From positions 20,478,030 through 20,542,029 of the forward strand of contig JAKZAP010000016.1 of the NCBI GenBank assembly GCA_023053575.1: 64,000 nucleotides of DNA, given 5' to 3'. This DNA is from Branchinecta lynchi (taxonomy: Eukaryota > Arthropoda > Branchiopoda > Anostraca > Branchinectidae). Positions 55,192-64,000 of the stretch are shown piece after piece. Position 1 is the first letter of the stretch. Each line of letters opens with the position of its first letter. A program made the position numbers and the translations under genes. The notes under the pieces were generated by a model. That model ran no database searches. It saw only the letters and a list, made by a program, of their open reading frames with translations, and had not been told where the DNA came from.

Positions 55192-55583
55192 GTAAGTGAT
55201 TATTTTTTGGTATATTTGTAGTTTGAGCAAAACGGTTCATGTCAGTACGTGATAATAATAGCCAAATAATTTGTTTGAAACTTTCTAAACATGAACAGTG
55301 TGAGATATGAAATATTGAATAGACAGAAATCAACAGAATAAACAGTAACAGTAGATGGCTTATCAATTTTGTAAAGGCACCAAAACTTCATCCAAATCAA
55401 AGTGTAAAATTATACAGTCCAGGCCACGTTGTTTATAGGAGACGGCGAAGTTGTTTATAGGAGGGGGGGGGGGGGAGGGAGGTTGGCTGAATTTCTATTT
55501 TTCTGAAATATACCGTGTCGAATCTCAGACGGTTAAACAAGGCTCGTGACGTCGCACGATCGTTTAATATTTTCCATTTACAG

Positions 55584-55593
55584 ACCGAATTGA
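55584..55593 (+). CDS. Candidate tiny last exon of gene 3
   Basis: The acceptor TTTCCATTTACAG precedes ACCGAATTGA; with AA from exon 1 it reads Lys-Pro-Asn-stop, so the protein would end EGPKPN (70 residues). The pyrimidine tract is good and the intron would be 392 bp. Such a short coding end is easy to obtain by chance, and no AATAAA follows closely. Confidence 0.35.
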
Positions 55594-55734
55594 TTGTGTT
55601 CACTAGAATAGAAACACAGAATGGTTCGTCGGGCGACTCTGCTGCAAATTCTTTCAGACGTCACATTACAGGCTAATATTAGAGACCAGAAAAGACGGTA
55701 TAGCATTATAGTTATTATAGTATAACATTGGCGT

Positions 55735-57063
55735 ATTTGATCGCCGTTCGCCTTTCACTTTCGCCGTTGGTCTTATTGTGTTTTTTGATCGCCTGCGCTT
55801 CGGCCTGGAGTCTTATAAGGTGTTTTTGGACGAACGCCGACCGGCGTCTCCTCCCTTTTTCATCGAAAGCGCAGGCGAACGTGCAACGTCGAAGGGTAGG
55901 AAGTTGGCTGTGCGCTGTCGCCGTTCGATTGAAAATGGCGGTGATTCAAAAATCTCCGAGCAACGAAAGTGGAATTTCACTCTAAAATGTAATTGGATTT
56001 CGAGAAAACAGTAGAGAATAAGTACTAATTGACAGGACTGACTCTTAATACGAGTACATTCAAAACTTGGTTTTGCTGAGATTGGATTTACTTTTCAGCA
56101 ACTTACTTTAGTGATAGGTTATAAACTCGGTCTGGTAGGTTACTTTTCAGCTTTTGGCAAACCCAAAATAGCCAAGACCATATCAACCAGAAATGCTAAT
56201 TCCTGACAACATTTAAAACCCGCCTGTCCTTTGACTTTTCTGTTGGAAGTAAACCTCCAGGGAAAACATTAAAGCCAAAAGGAGATGTAGGCAAATTAAA
56301 ATATTCTGATTCTGTGTGCAAAATTAACCAAGCTTATTTATTACTAAATTAATTAGCTTTTGTGTCAATTGTCAACTGTAAAATCAATTAATTAGCTTTT
56401 GTGTCAGAAATTCAATTAAAATTCAATTAAATTGAATTTATTAGCGTTTGTGTCAAATATGAACATTGGCCAACCTTATTGTGTTCCTTACCTTACAGAA
56501 CGAGTTATAACAAATTCTTGCCCTTTGAATGTTTTCTAGCGTAGCTGTCAAGTTACAGCAGTAATGGCCAACCTTGAATTATGCAATGTCAACCTGGTTT
56601 CAGCCTGTTCTTGTGCTTCTGAAAAAAAGTTCATTTTCGACTTTGAGCACCTTGAAACCGAAGGACATCCTTGCCAAGAAGGGCCGAAATTTAGCTCTAA
56701 TAAAATTCAGCTGACGTATCTGTTTTGCACCGTCAAATATGGTTCGGAGTCAGCTAGGTCTGATGGAATATTTAGGTGTGTGTTGGCGCACTAGGCTGTC
56801 CATCAGAAAAATTCACGGGGAACGATGTTCTTTTTGTCATGTCAAAGCCAGGTTTTGTTAACAGGTTCTGCGAATCCATGTTTCTCTTTTTCGAATTTCC
56901 CGCTAAAGTTCAAAGCCGAGTGAGTCGGCGTCCCTTATAAAGCGTTTTTACTACCGAAACCCCACGGCGAACTTGCAACAGCAAAAACGGTTTACAAGCA
57001 ACGAACGGCCAACGTCGAAAGTGCAACGTTGAAACGCGAACGGCGATAAAAAACGCCACTAAT
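55735..57063. other. Spacer with two CGCCGTTCG-type repeat fragments
   Basis: Blocks at about 55735-55930 and 56929-57063 share GATCGCCGTTCG/GAACGGCGAT motifs and a GGCGTTTTTT/AAAAAACGCC end, resembling the TA-bounded MITEs. Between them are AT-rich sequence and AATTAGCTTTTGTGTCA repeated near 56350-56450. I see no gene. Confidence 0.4.
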
Positions 57064-57296
57064 AGCACATATAACAGTATAGTAGACAGTATAATATTCG
57101 AATCCGTCACTCCTCTCAAGTTCCAACTGAACAGTACTGCCCAAATTTTCCTATATGAAATCGGATAAACCTGCAAAATCCTAACGCCAGCTATGCCAGC
57201 TATTTTTACCTTTATCGGAACTAGTCCGTCAAACCTAACCGCTCATTAATTATTGAGAGGCCGAGCTTAGTCTGTATAGAAGACCTGCTAATAATG

Positions 57297-57375
57297 CCAA
57301 AAATGGATACTGCTAAAAATGGATACTGCCAAAAATGGATACTGCCAAAAATGAATACTGCCAAAAATGGATACT
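57297..57375 (+). repeat. 16-bp minisatellite, five units
   Basis: AAAAATGGATACTGCC repeated about five times with one or two changes per unit. Confidence 0.85.
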
Positions 57376-57827
57376 TACAAATATCTTTCTTTACCTTTGG
57401 ATACCTATGACATCGCAAAAGTTGTCCGTCTGTCCGTCTGTGCGCGCTATAACTCGCGAAGGGAATGAGATATTTTGATGAAACTTGTTGTGAGGATTCA
57501 TTGGGTCAAGGGTAAGGTCAAGTTCGTAGATGGGCTATGTAGCCCTACATTTTGGGGTGGGGAGGTGGTCCAGAGTAACGGACAAACAAAATATTTTTAA
57601 ACAGCTAATGTGATAGTCGATTATGGTGTACGACGGCATGCTAAGCACGATAGTGAAAACCAGTTGATTAAATGGTCGATCTTGGGGTAAGAAAACATGC
57701 TGAACACGATGGTAAAAATCATTTTCTCGCCGAACAAGTAGTTCGTCTGGAATCCGGCAAAAACCGGAAAGTTGGTTAAAAGTAAAAGTTTGATTTGAAG
57801 TTGATTAAATGTTAGATTTAGGGGTAA

Positions 57828-58895
57828 TAACAAGAGCTACGAGCTCATATGGCACTTGTTACGAGTAGGCACGGCTCGGTTATGTCAATGATATATCTAG
57901 TGTCTGCTAGGTGCCTTCCCACCAAGTTTCATCTCGATCCGTCCACTCATAGCGTTTTCCAGTATTTCCGGTCTCCCCTCCAGCTCCCCCCAAAAGTCAC
58001 CGGATCCGGTCCGGATTTTAAGTGGGTCGTCTGAGGCATGAGGTCTTTCCAAATATCAAGTTTCATCGAGATCCGGTCACCCGTTCAAAAGTTATAAATA
58101 CATCAAGATTCCGGATTCCCCCTCCCTCCACTCCCCCGACAGTGCCCGAATCGGCTCGGACATGTCAATGATGTATCTAGTGTTTGCTAGGTGTCTTCCC
58201 ACCAAGTTTCATCTCGATCCCTCCACTCATAGCGTTTCCCAGGATTTCTGGTTGCCACCTCCAGCTCCCCCCAAAAGTCACCGGATCCGGTCCGGATTTT
58301 AATTAGGTCGTCTGAGGCATGAGGTCTTTCCAAATATCAAGTTCCATCGAGATCCGATCACCCGTTCAAAAGTTATAAATACATCAAGATTCCGGATTCC
58401 CCCTCCCTCCACTCCCCCCCACAGTGCCCGAATCGGCTCGGTTATGTCAATGATGTATCTGGTGTTTGCTAGGTGTCTTCCCACCAAGTTTCATCTCGAT
58501 CCCTCCACTCATAGCGTTTCCCAAGATTTCCGGTTGCCCCCTCCGGCTCCCCCCAAAAGTCACCGGATCCGGTCCGGATTTTAAGTGGGTCGTTTGAGGT
58601 ATGAGGTCGTTCCAAATATCAAGTTTCATCGAGATCCGATCACCCGTTCTAAAGTTAAAAATACCTCATGATTCCGGATTCCCCCTCCCTCCACTCCCCC
58701 CACGGTGCTCGGATCGGGGAAGTGACTATTTCCAACTTAATCATTTGGGGTCCCTGATACGCCTGCCAAGTTTTATCGTCCTAGCCTATGTGGAAGTGCC
58801 CGAACTAGCAAAACCTGGACAGACCGACAGACCGACGGACGGACAGAAATTGCGATCGCTATATGGCACTTGGCCGAAGGGCAAGTGCCATAAAA
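57828..58895 (-). repeat. GGCACTTG-hairpin repeat nested in a GGGATCCC-type repeat
   Basis: Starts AACAAGAGCTACGAGCTCAT and ends with the hairpin GGCACTTGGCC...GGGCAAGTGCC, then ATAAAA. Three near-identical internal units of about 240-270 bp (CAATGATGTATCT and ACCAAGTTTCATCTCGATCC boxes) lie between. Confidence 0.8.
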
Positions 58896-59034
58896 ACATG
58901 CTGAACACGATAGTGAAAACCATTTTCTCGCTGGACAACTAGTTCTCCCAGAATCCGGCCAGAACCGGAAAATTTGTTAAAAGTGAAAGTTTGATTAGAT
59001 GACAAATTAATGGGTAAGGAGAGAGGCTGATGTA

Positions 59035-59348
59035 GCGTTCCAATGAAGTTGTTACACCTTACGATGATAAGAGGAGGGGCGAGTGCCGTATTGTTGTAGT
59101 TTATCACGCTTTCTGGAACGAAAATAGTAATGCGAACATACGTCATCAGTCCTACGGAGTTCCTGCAGAACTGATAGTTATCATCACTTGTGACGCTCGC
59201 GACCATCATAAGTAAATTGTAACGATCGTAACAGTCGTGGAACGAAATAGTAAGTGAAGGAGCCAATTTACTTATTACTGCGGACTCAGGAACGGCAATA
59301 ATAACAAGAATAGTAACGATCGTAACTAATAATTAGTCGCTGGAACGC
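59035..59348 (+). mobile_element. TAGCGTTCCA-family MITE, 314 bp
   Basis: The termini GCGTTCCA and TGGAACGC have TA on both sides (59033-59034, 59349-59350). The interior has CGTAAC/GTTACG-like strings. Host sequence of the GGGATCCC repeat (GCTGA...TCCG) is interrupted precisely. Confidence 0.75.
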
Positions 59349-60135
59349 TATCCGAGTCTGTATATGACAATCATTTTTTACCCGGACATGTAATAAGTCG
59401 GAATCCGGTTGTAACCGGGTTTTGTTTTTTAGTCAAACTTTTATTCGAATTTGATTATATGTTCTTTATTGCGATTTGACGCTGGATTTGTTTCTGAAAT
59501 TTTTGCTGGACTAGTAGTTTGCTCGGGAATTTAGGCGAAACATGAAACTTGGCAGAAGTAAAGCAGGAATCGGGTCAGTATCGTCAAAATAGATATGGCT
59601 TATAGAAGTATATCTGAACTTGGTTTTCTCTGATGATTAGCCTGGCGAAGGCTGGATCTGGCGAAGAAAAGACCCTACTGTCTGAATCAGATATTAGATT
59701 TTTGGGATCCCATCGACACCTTTGGTCTTGTTTCCTTTGGATGTTTTTCTGGAGACGACTTTGCTACTGCCCAGCAGTAAACCTGATCGCTCCTCTAAAC
59801 GGTAGCACGTTCGTACCGAGATCTGGTCTGAACTAATAGGGGTTCTCGCGAGATTCTGGGATCACTTTCCGGCGAGCGAAACGCATCGTGAAAACTGTGC
59901 GAAACACTGGACTGATTGCGAAAATGCATGGATAGACGATGTCGCCGGGAAAGTGCGAGGGACTGCTCTCTCCCAAAAACCATGTACACCCAAGTGGCAC
60001 GGTGCCGTGCCGATGCCGCGCCGAGGTGTACACCGGTTGCGTAGAGTGGGCAACCCCTCGGGAAAGTTTTGGATTACAAACTTTTTAGAATAAATATGGC
60101 TCACTTAACATTTCTTTGATTCTAATGTATTCCAG

Positions 60136-60419
60136 TGAATTCTTCTTTAAGAACGCTTGCAATTTTTATGTTATTAGTGATACTTTGCCCTGTTTTGCTC
60201 TGCACTTATAAAATTCCCGCCGAAGCATTGCAGCTTTCTGCAAAGCTTTCCAATAACCTTGTAGAATCACTTTCCAGGAAAGCTGCTTCTAGGCCCCAAT
60301 TCACACCCCAACCAACCTGGGCTGTTGATGTTGATGCACCTGATTTAGTCAGAATTCTCGAATCTCTTTGTCAACATGTCTTTCTGATAAGTGGTTGCCA
60401 TGAGTCGACCGTAGTCTGA
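60136..60419 (+). CDS. Doubtful exon or short secreted-type ORF
   Basis: A good acceptor (TTCTTTGATTCTAATGTATTCCAG) opens a 94-codon frame ending in TGA. From the ATG at 60168 the peptide starts MLLVILCPVLLCTYKIPAEA, signal-peptide-like, and continues LQLSAKLSNNLVESLSRKAA with later polar sequence. I recognise no family, and no partner exon was found. It could be a real internal or last exon of an unseen plus-strand gene, or chance. Confidence 0.25.
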
Positions 60420-60487
60420 TCCTGTTTTTGCCAAGGAGGCAAACCATGAGGGGGTGGGGGCTCGTCGGGGAGTATATAGCATATTCG

Positions 60488-60808
60488 CAGTGTTGGGCAA
60501 TATTTGGATTTTTAGATATATCGATATTTTTACTTTCGATACATCGGTATCGATATTTCTTTGCCATGATTGGCTATAGGATACGTCTAATTTCGCCAAA
60601 ATTGAAGAACAAAATTGTCGTTAAATAGCATCTTGCATCTTCTCAAACTCCGGCTAAATTTGAAATGAGTTACGGAAAACAAATACAATTTTGGATATCT
60701 AAATGTATGTTTATGTTGGACTATTTACAATAATTTAACAAATATCGTTTTCGATACCGATATCTGGTCCGATATATGGACATCGATATCGAATGTGGCC
60801 CAACACTG
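60488..60808 (+). mobile_element. hAT-like MITE (CAGTGTTGGGC...), 321 bp
   Basis: The inverted termini CAGTGTTGGGC and GCCCAACACTG have flanks CATATTCG (60480-60487) and CATAATCG (60809-60816), an 8-bp duplication with one mismatch. Both subterminal regions are rich in ATCGATAT/CGATACCGATATC strings that would fold together. Confidence 0.87.
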
Positions 60809-61496
60809 CATAATCGAATAAAGCGAGTAATAGGGAGCAGACGCAGGCATAGCTGATTTTTATTGTTTGACCCGACTTTGCCGTGCACGAGGCAATTTAT
60901 CCCGCTGTGGAAAGGTCGCACAGTGAAGGTTGAGATGGCAAAAAATAGTGAACTATAACTATAGGAACCATTATTACAATTGTACCTTTTCTTTCTGTAC
61001 GGTCCATCCAACACCACACACCGTAGTTCATGAAAGCACTTCTATTCCATTCTAGTTTTTAGCTATTTGGTTTAAGCTTGATTGATTGATTGAAAAAAAG
61101 CAAGTCAATTTCCTATTTAACAACTACAGTGTCAGAAGTTTCATAAGAGACAACATAAGGATGGGCGATTTCAACAGACAATACGTAACATTTGGGATGT
61201 TTTCTGTTGTGTTTGAAAATGTTATGCAGAACAAACATTTCTAGGAATAGCCAAAAAAGTATTTACTTTTTTTGGTTTGTCGTCATGATCTTGGATAATT
61301 CAGCAGCCGCATTTTTTGCGATTTTTCCTCTTCCTAATGGCAACGCTGCATAACATTTTCAAAAACAACATACAACATCCGAATGCTGCCTCTTACACTT
61401 TGTCCGTTGAAACCGCGCATCCTTCTGTTGTCTGCTGTGAAACTTCTACCAAGTCTGTAAGTCTCCTCCGCTCGTTAGTTACTAAGGAGTTTCGTT

Positions 61497-61900
61497 GAGT
61501 AACTCGAGCGATATTATCGTCTTGAAAATTTTAATATTTGAAACAGAAAATGAAGGAAAAACGGCGAAACAACTCGCAGGAAGAATTAACTCCCAAATAT
61601 TACTAGGTTTTTTTATTTTTATTCGTGTACCAGCTAAATGTTGTTCTTTGTTGATTTTCCTGTCAAGGGCTTCACCAACTACCAAGTTACTCAGTAGTTT
61701 TGTCGAGTAACTCGAGCGATACAATCTTCTTGAAAATTTAATATTTGAAACAGAAAATGAAGGGAAAACGACGAAACAACTCGCAGGAAGAATTAACTCC
61801 CAAATTTCACTAGGTTTTTTTTTAATTTTTAGTCGTGTACCAGCTAAATGTTGTTCTTTGCTGATTTTCCTGTCAATGGCTTAACCAAATTACTTCATTG
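61497..61900 (+). repeat. 208-bp tandem duplication
   Basis: GAGTAACTCGAGCGATA starts at 61497 and 61705; each is followed by a matching AAACAGAAAATGAAGG...ACTCGCAGGAAGAATTAAC block. Confidence 0.85.
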
Positions 61901-62019
61901 TGTTGATTCGTATTTGCAAAGACCAAGTATGTCAGTCTCTTACGCTCGCGGGACACCTTGAAAATGGGTGACTTTCAAGCAGAAAATGACAACCTCCAAG
62001 CAAATTATTGCGAATTGAT

Positions 62020-62480
62020 GCGTTTTAGTGGAGTGTTCCTTGAAACAATCCACTATTGCGAGCGATGCAGCAGCTTTCAGCTTTCGGTTTTGGTTTTCAG
62101 TTTTCACCATATTTTGTGGAGCTCATAACTCGTGAATCAGTGCAAGTATCAAGTTCAGACTTGGTACACTTGTGGGTATTGGGGTCTAGATGTGCCTTTT
62201 GGGGGTCCCACCCCACACACCCAACCGGTTCAGGGGCAAATGGGCCCAGATTGTCTAGTGAATAATGTTCATAACTTGACCAGTCTTGGACATCGGACGA
62301 TGAAATTTCTTGGACGTGTAGCTCCTATGACTGGGAAATTGCTTTTAAAGTTGCACCTCCCCCACCCACACCGTTCATGGGCAACTGGGCACGGATTGCC
62401 CAGGAGTAAAGTTCGCTACTCTTGCCAGGAATCAACAGGTATCAAGTTGACACTTGTTAGGATTGTGATGGGGTCTCTTA
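62020..62480 (+). repeat. Interspersed repeat shared with 36120-36545
   Basis: Carries GGAGTGTTCC, GAGCTCATAACTCGTGA, ACTTGGTACACTTGTGGGTA and GGGCCCAGATTG in the order of the minus-strand copy at 36545-36120. Similar GGGCCCAGATTGCCCA units recur to about 62810, so it is internally repetitive. G/C runs lie near 62625 and 62755. Confidence 0.65.
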
Positions 62481-63109
62481 TTACTTGTTGCGGGTCCCAG
62501 ACCCCACCCCCACTTGGTTCAGGGTCAATTGGGCCCAGATTGCCCATTTTTTAATGTTTTTAATTTGACAATAAGCAGAGATAAGGCGATGAAATTCCTT
62601 TGTGCTTTAGGATATAGGGACCGGGGGGGGGGGGGGGGGATTTGAACCACCTCCGCAAGTGGGCCCAAAAAAATTTTGACCCGTGACTGGAGTCAAACTC
62701 TAAGCTCGTATATTTGACGAAAAAAGGTGTAAATACACATTTTGATGGGTCCACCCCCCCCCCCCCCCCCGGGTTAATGGGCAGGCCCAGATTTCCCATG
62801 AGTTAAGTTCGTCTATGACTCTTGTATATTTGGGGAGATATATCTACGGATGAGGATTTGGTGTAACGTCAACAAATAAGACGACGCGACGTACTTTAAT
62901 CCTTAATGAACAGATGGAAACTGCACTGTTTTGTCATATGATTGATGATATGCCTTACTTAATGAAGGGGCATTAGTCTGCTACGAATTGGTTTATTGCG
63001 CTTGTTATTACATCGCTCAATTACAGCTTTAAAGGGTGGGATTGGCGGGCAGACCATTCAGTGTTCGAACAAATGCTATTCGTGCAAGATCTTCAACATT
63101 TCTTTGGAT

Positions 63110-63300
63110 TTGTACTGGCGGTTTGTGTATATTTAAAGCTTTTAAAGGGGGGTGATTATAAGGTTATTTCAATACTTGTTTGGTTATTGGGGAAGAGAAA
63201 TGTCTTGGTTCTAAAGCCGTTTGTATATAAATGTGATAAGCATTTTACTTTTACATTCCACGTCTGAGCGCTTGCGCACTTGTTTTGTCCGTTTTCTTTC
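63110..63300 (+). repeat. Second copy of the 34957-35270 repeat
   Basis: AATACTTGTTTGGTTATTGG, GTTTGTATATAAATGTGATA and GCGCTTGCGCACTTG match that copy in reverse complement. Confidence 0.65.
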
Positions 63301-63530
63301 AGGGGATGTAGCCTGTAAGGTTAGTTATTAGCGCCTGCTACTGCTATCCAACTACCCCCTTTTTTGCACCATCATCACTTCCATACGGAAAAGTTATTTT
63401 ATTTATATCTTTATTACCTTGATTAATTACCTTAATTGGCACTATAGAGCGAAAGGTCTATGATGGATCACTTATGCTCCGCTTATGGTTGGTTTTCTGG
63501 TTTGATTGTCCTCTACCCTATTTCTCTCTG

Positions 63531-63626
63531 TTAATAATAATACATAGATGGCACTTTAGACAAGGGACTTATTGGGTCACGGTACAAATCCCTGTGTAAA
63601 AAGTGCCATCTATGTATTATTATTAA
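63531..63626. repeat. Perfect 27-bp inverted repeat (foldback)
   Basis: Arms 63531-63557 and 63600-63626 are perfect reverse complements (TTAATAATAATACATAGATG...), separated by 42 bases. A stable cruciform or RNA hairpin is possible. Confidence 0.9.
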
Positions 63627-63639
63627 TTTCCGTGACATG

Positions 63640-63815
63640 GGGATGTGAACTGATTAGATGAATTTGCCTTCAGGCAGGATCACTGTTCCTATGGCCGACT
63701 TCTACCAGAATATTGTAGTGGTTTGGGAACTCTGTTCATAAGTCCCTTGGTAGCTCAAATGGCAAGAGTGCCTGCTTTGTAAGGTCTTGGGTTCAAAATC
63801 CCCGGCTGAGGAACA
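63640..63815 (+). repeat. tRNA-like module with conserved leader (SINE-like)
   Basis: Leader with GATGAATTTGCCTTCAGGC, then TAGCTCAAATGGCAAGAG (A box) and GGGTTCAAAATCCCC (B box with one extra base). The layout equals the minus-strand copy at 8385-8565. The acceptor stem is absent. Confidence 0.6.
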
Positions 63816-64000
63816 TTTTTGTCTCTCAGTTCACTACTTATAAAATGTCTCTGTTAATGTTGGATCAGTTGGCTTACTCGGCATTGGTATTTTTTTCTAC
63901 CATTCCTTGTAGACGATTGCGGACTTGAGGTTTCCTCCATTAGTAAATTGCATATTTATTATGTTTCGGGCCTTCTTGGCGAGGGTCCTCTTCAGGCTCG

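Larger units (their letters stand above)
57394..59741 (+). repeat. GGGATCCC-type repeat with two nested insertions
   Basis: The host repeat runs from GATACCTATGACATCGCAAA to TTTTTGGGATCCCATCGACA then GGTCTTGTTTCC. It is interrupted at about 57828-58895 by a GGCACTTG-type repeat and at 59035-59348 by a MITE; host sequence resumes in register after each. Confidence 0.78.

Noticed and set aside
56564..56794. Small cysteine-containing ORF of 76 codons
   Set aside because: Part of it (TTTTGCACCGTCAAATATGG) recurs in diverged form near 46785 and 50520, so it is repeat sequence.

Overview
This is eukaryotic, and almost certainly animal, nuclear DNA. The genes are split by introns with GT..AG borders, the density of coding sequence is low, and most of the window is transposons, MITEs, minisatellites and homopolymer tracts. 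The non-repeat genes encode hydrophilic, alanine/lysine/glutamine-rich, helix-forming proteins of the group 3 LEA (LEA_4-like) type. Among animals these are known mainly from desiccation-tolerant lineages such as brine shrimps, tardigrades, rotifers, nematodes, a chironomid and springtails. The repeat load argues for a large genome, so a branchiopod crustacean of the Artemia kind is my best guess. That is inference; nothing in the window proves the species.

Gene layout. Gene 1 (minus strand, about 41.45 kb down to 21.8 kb) can be assembled from eight exons whose intron phases all match (2-2-1-1-1-0-0): a signal-peptide exon, four small exons, one giant exon of 3.4 kb, and two short exons ending in TAG. 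The predicted product is 1446 residues, secreted or ER-routed. I see no cysteine after the signal peptide. The giant exon holds six HPFTSSEEL-type modules, an 11-mer-like region, and a tandem array of about eleven 40-residue HPF modules. One exon (32301-32447) has its LEA-like frame hidden by a longer open frame, and an alternative first exon without a signal peptide (41227-41453) is possible. Gene 2 (minus, 19.8 kb down to 6.47 kb) is a second, smaller LEA-like gene of about 268-289 residues with no signal peptide, so the two genes form a tandem pair whose products would go to different compartments. Gene 3 (plus, 54989 on) is a tiny lysine/glutamate/glutamine-rich protein, perhaps 70 residues in two exons.

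Mobile DNA. A short LTR retrotransposon (1402-4248) has apparently identical 153-bp LTRs, a 5-bp target duplication and one long intact gag-protease frame, but no reverse transcriptase. Two 5'-truncated non-LTR elements keep open RT frames (4722-5924 plus; 12071-13435 minus), and at least four more copies are present as C-terminal/3' stubs. At least seven non-autonomous hAT-like elements have 8-bp target duplications. Three further MITE families have TA at both borders. Two abundant long repeats, one with GGGATCCC ends and one with a GGCACTTG hairpin end, nest inside one another and inside MITEs, so relative insertion order can be read. A degenerate GGGGACGTTT minisatellite occurs at seven or more places. 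No rRNA gene, intact tRNA or CRISPR array was seen. The exons of genes 1 and 2 sit as small islands in this repeat sea; two mobile elements end within 16 and 53 bp of splice donors of gene 1.
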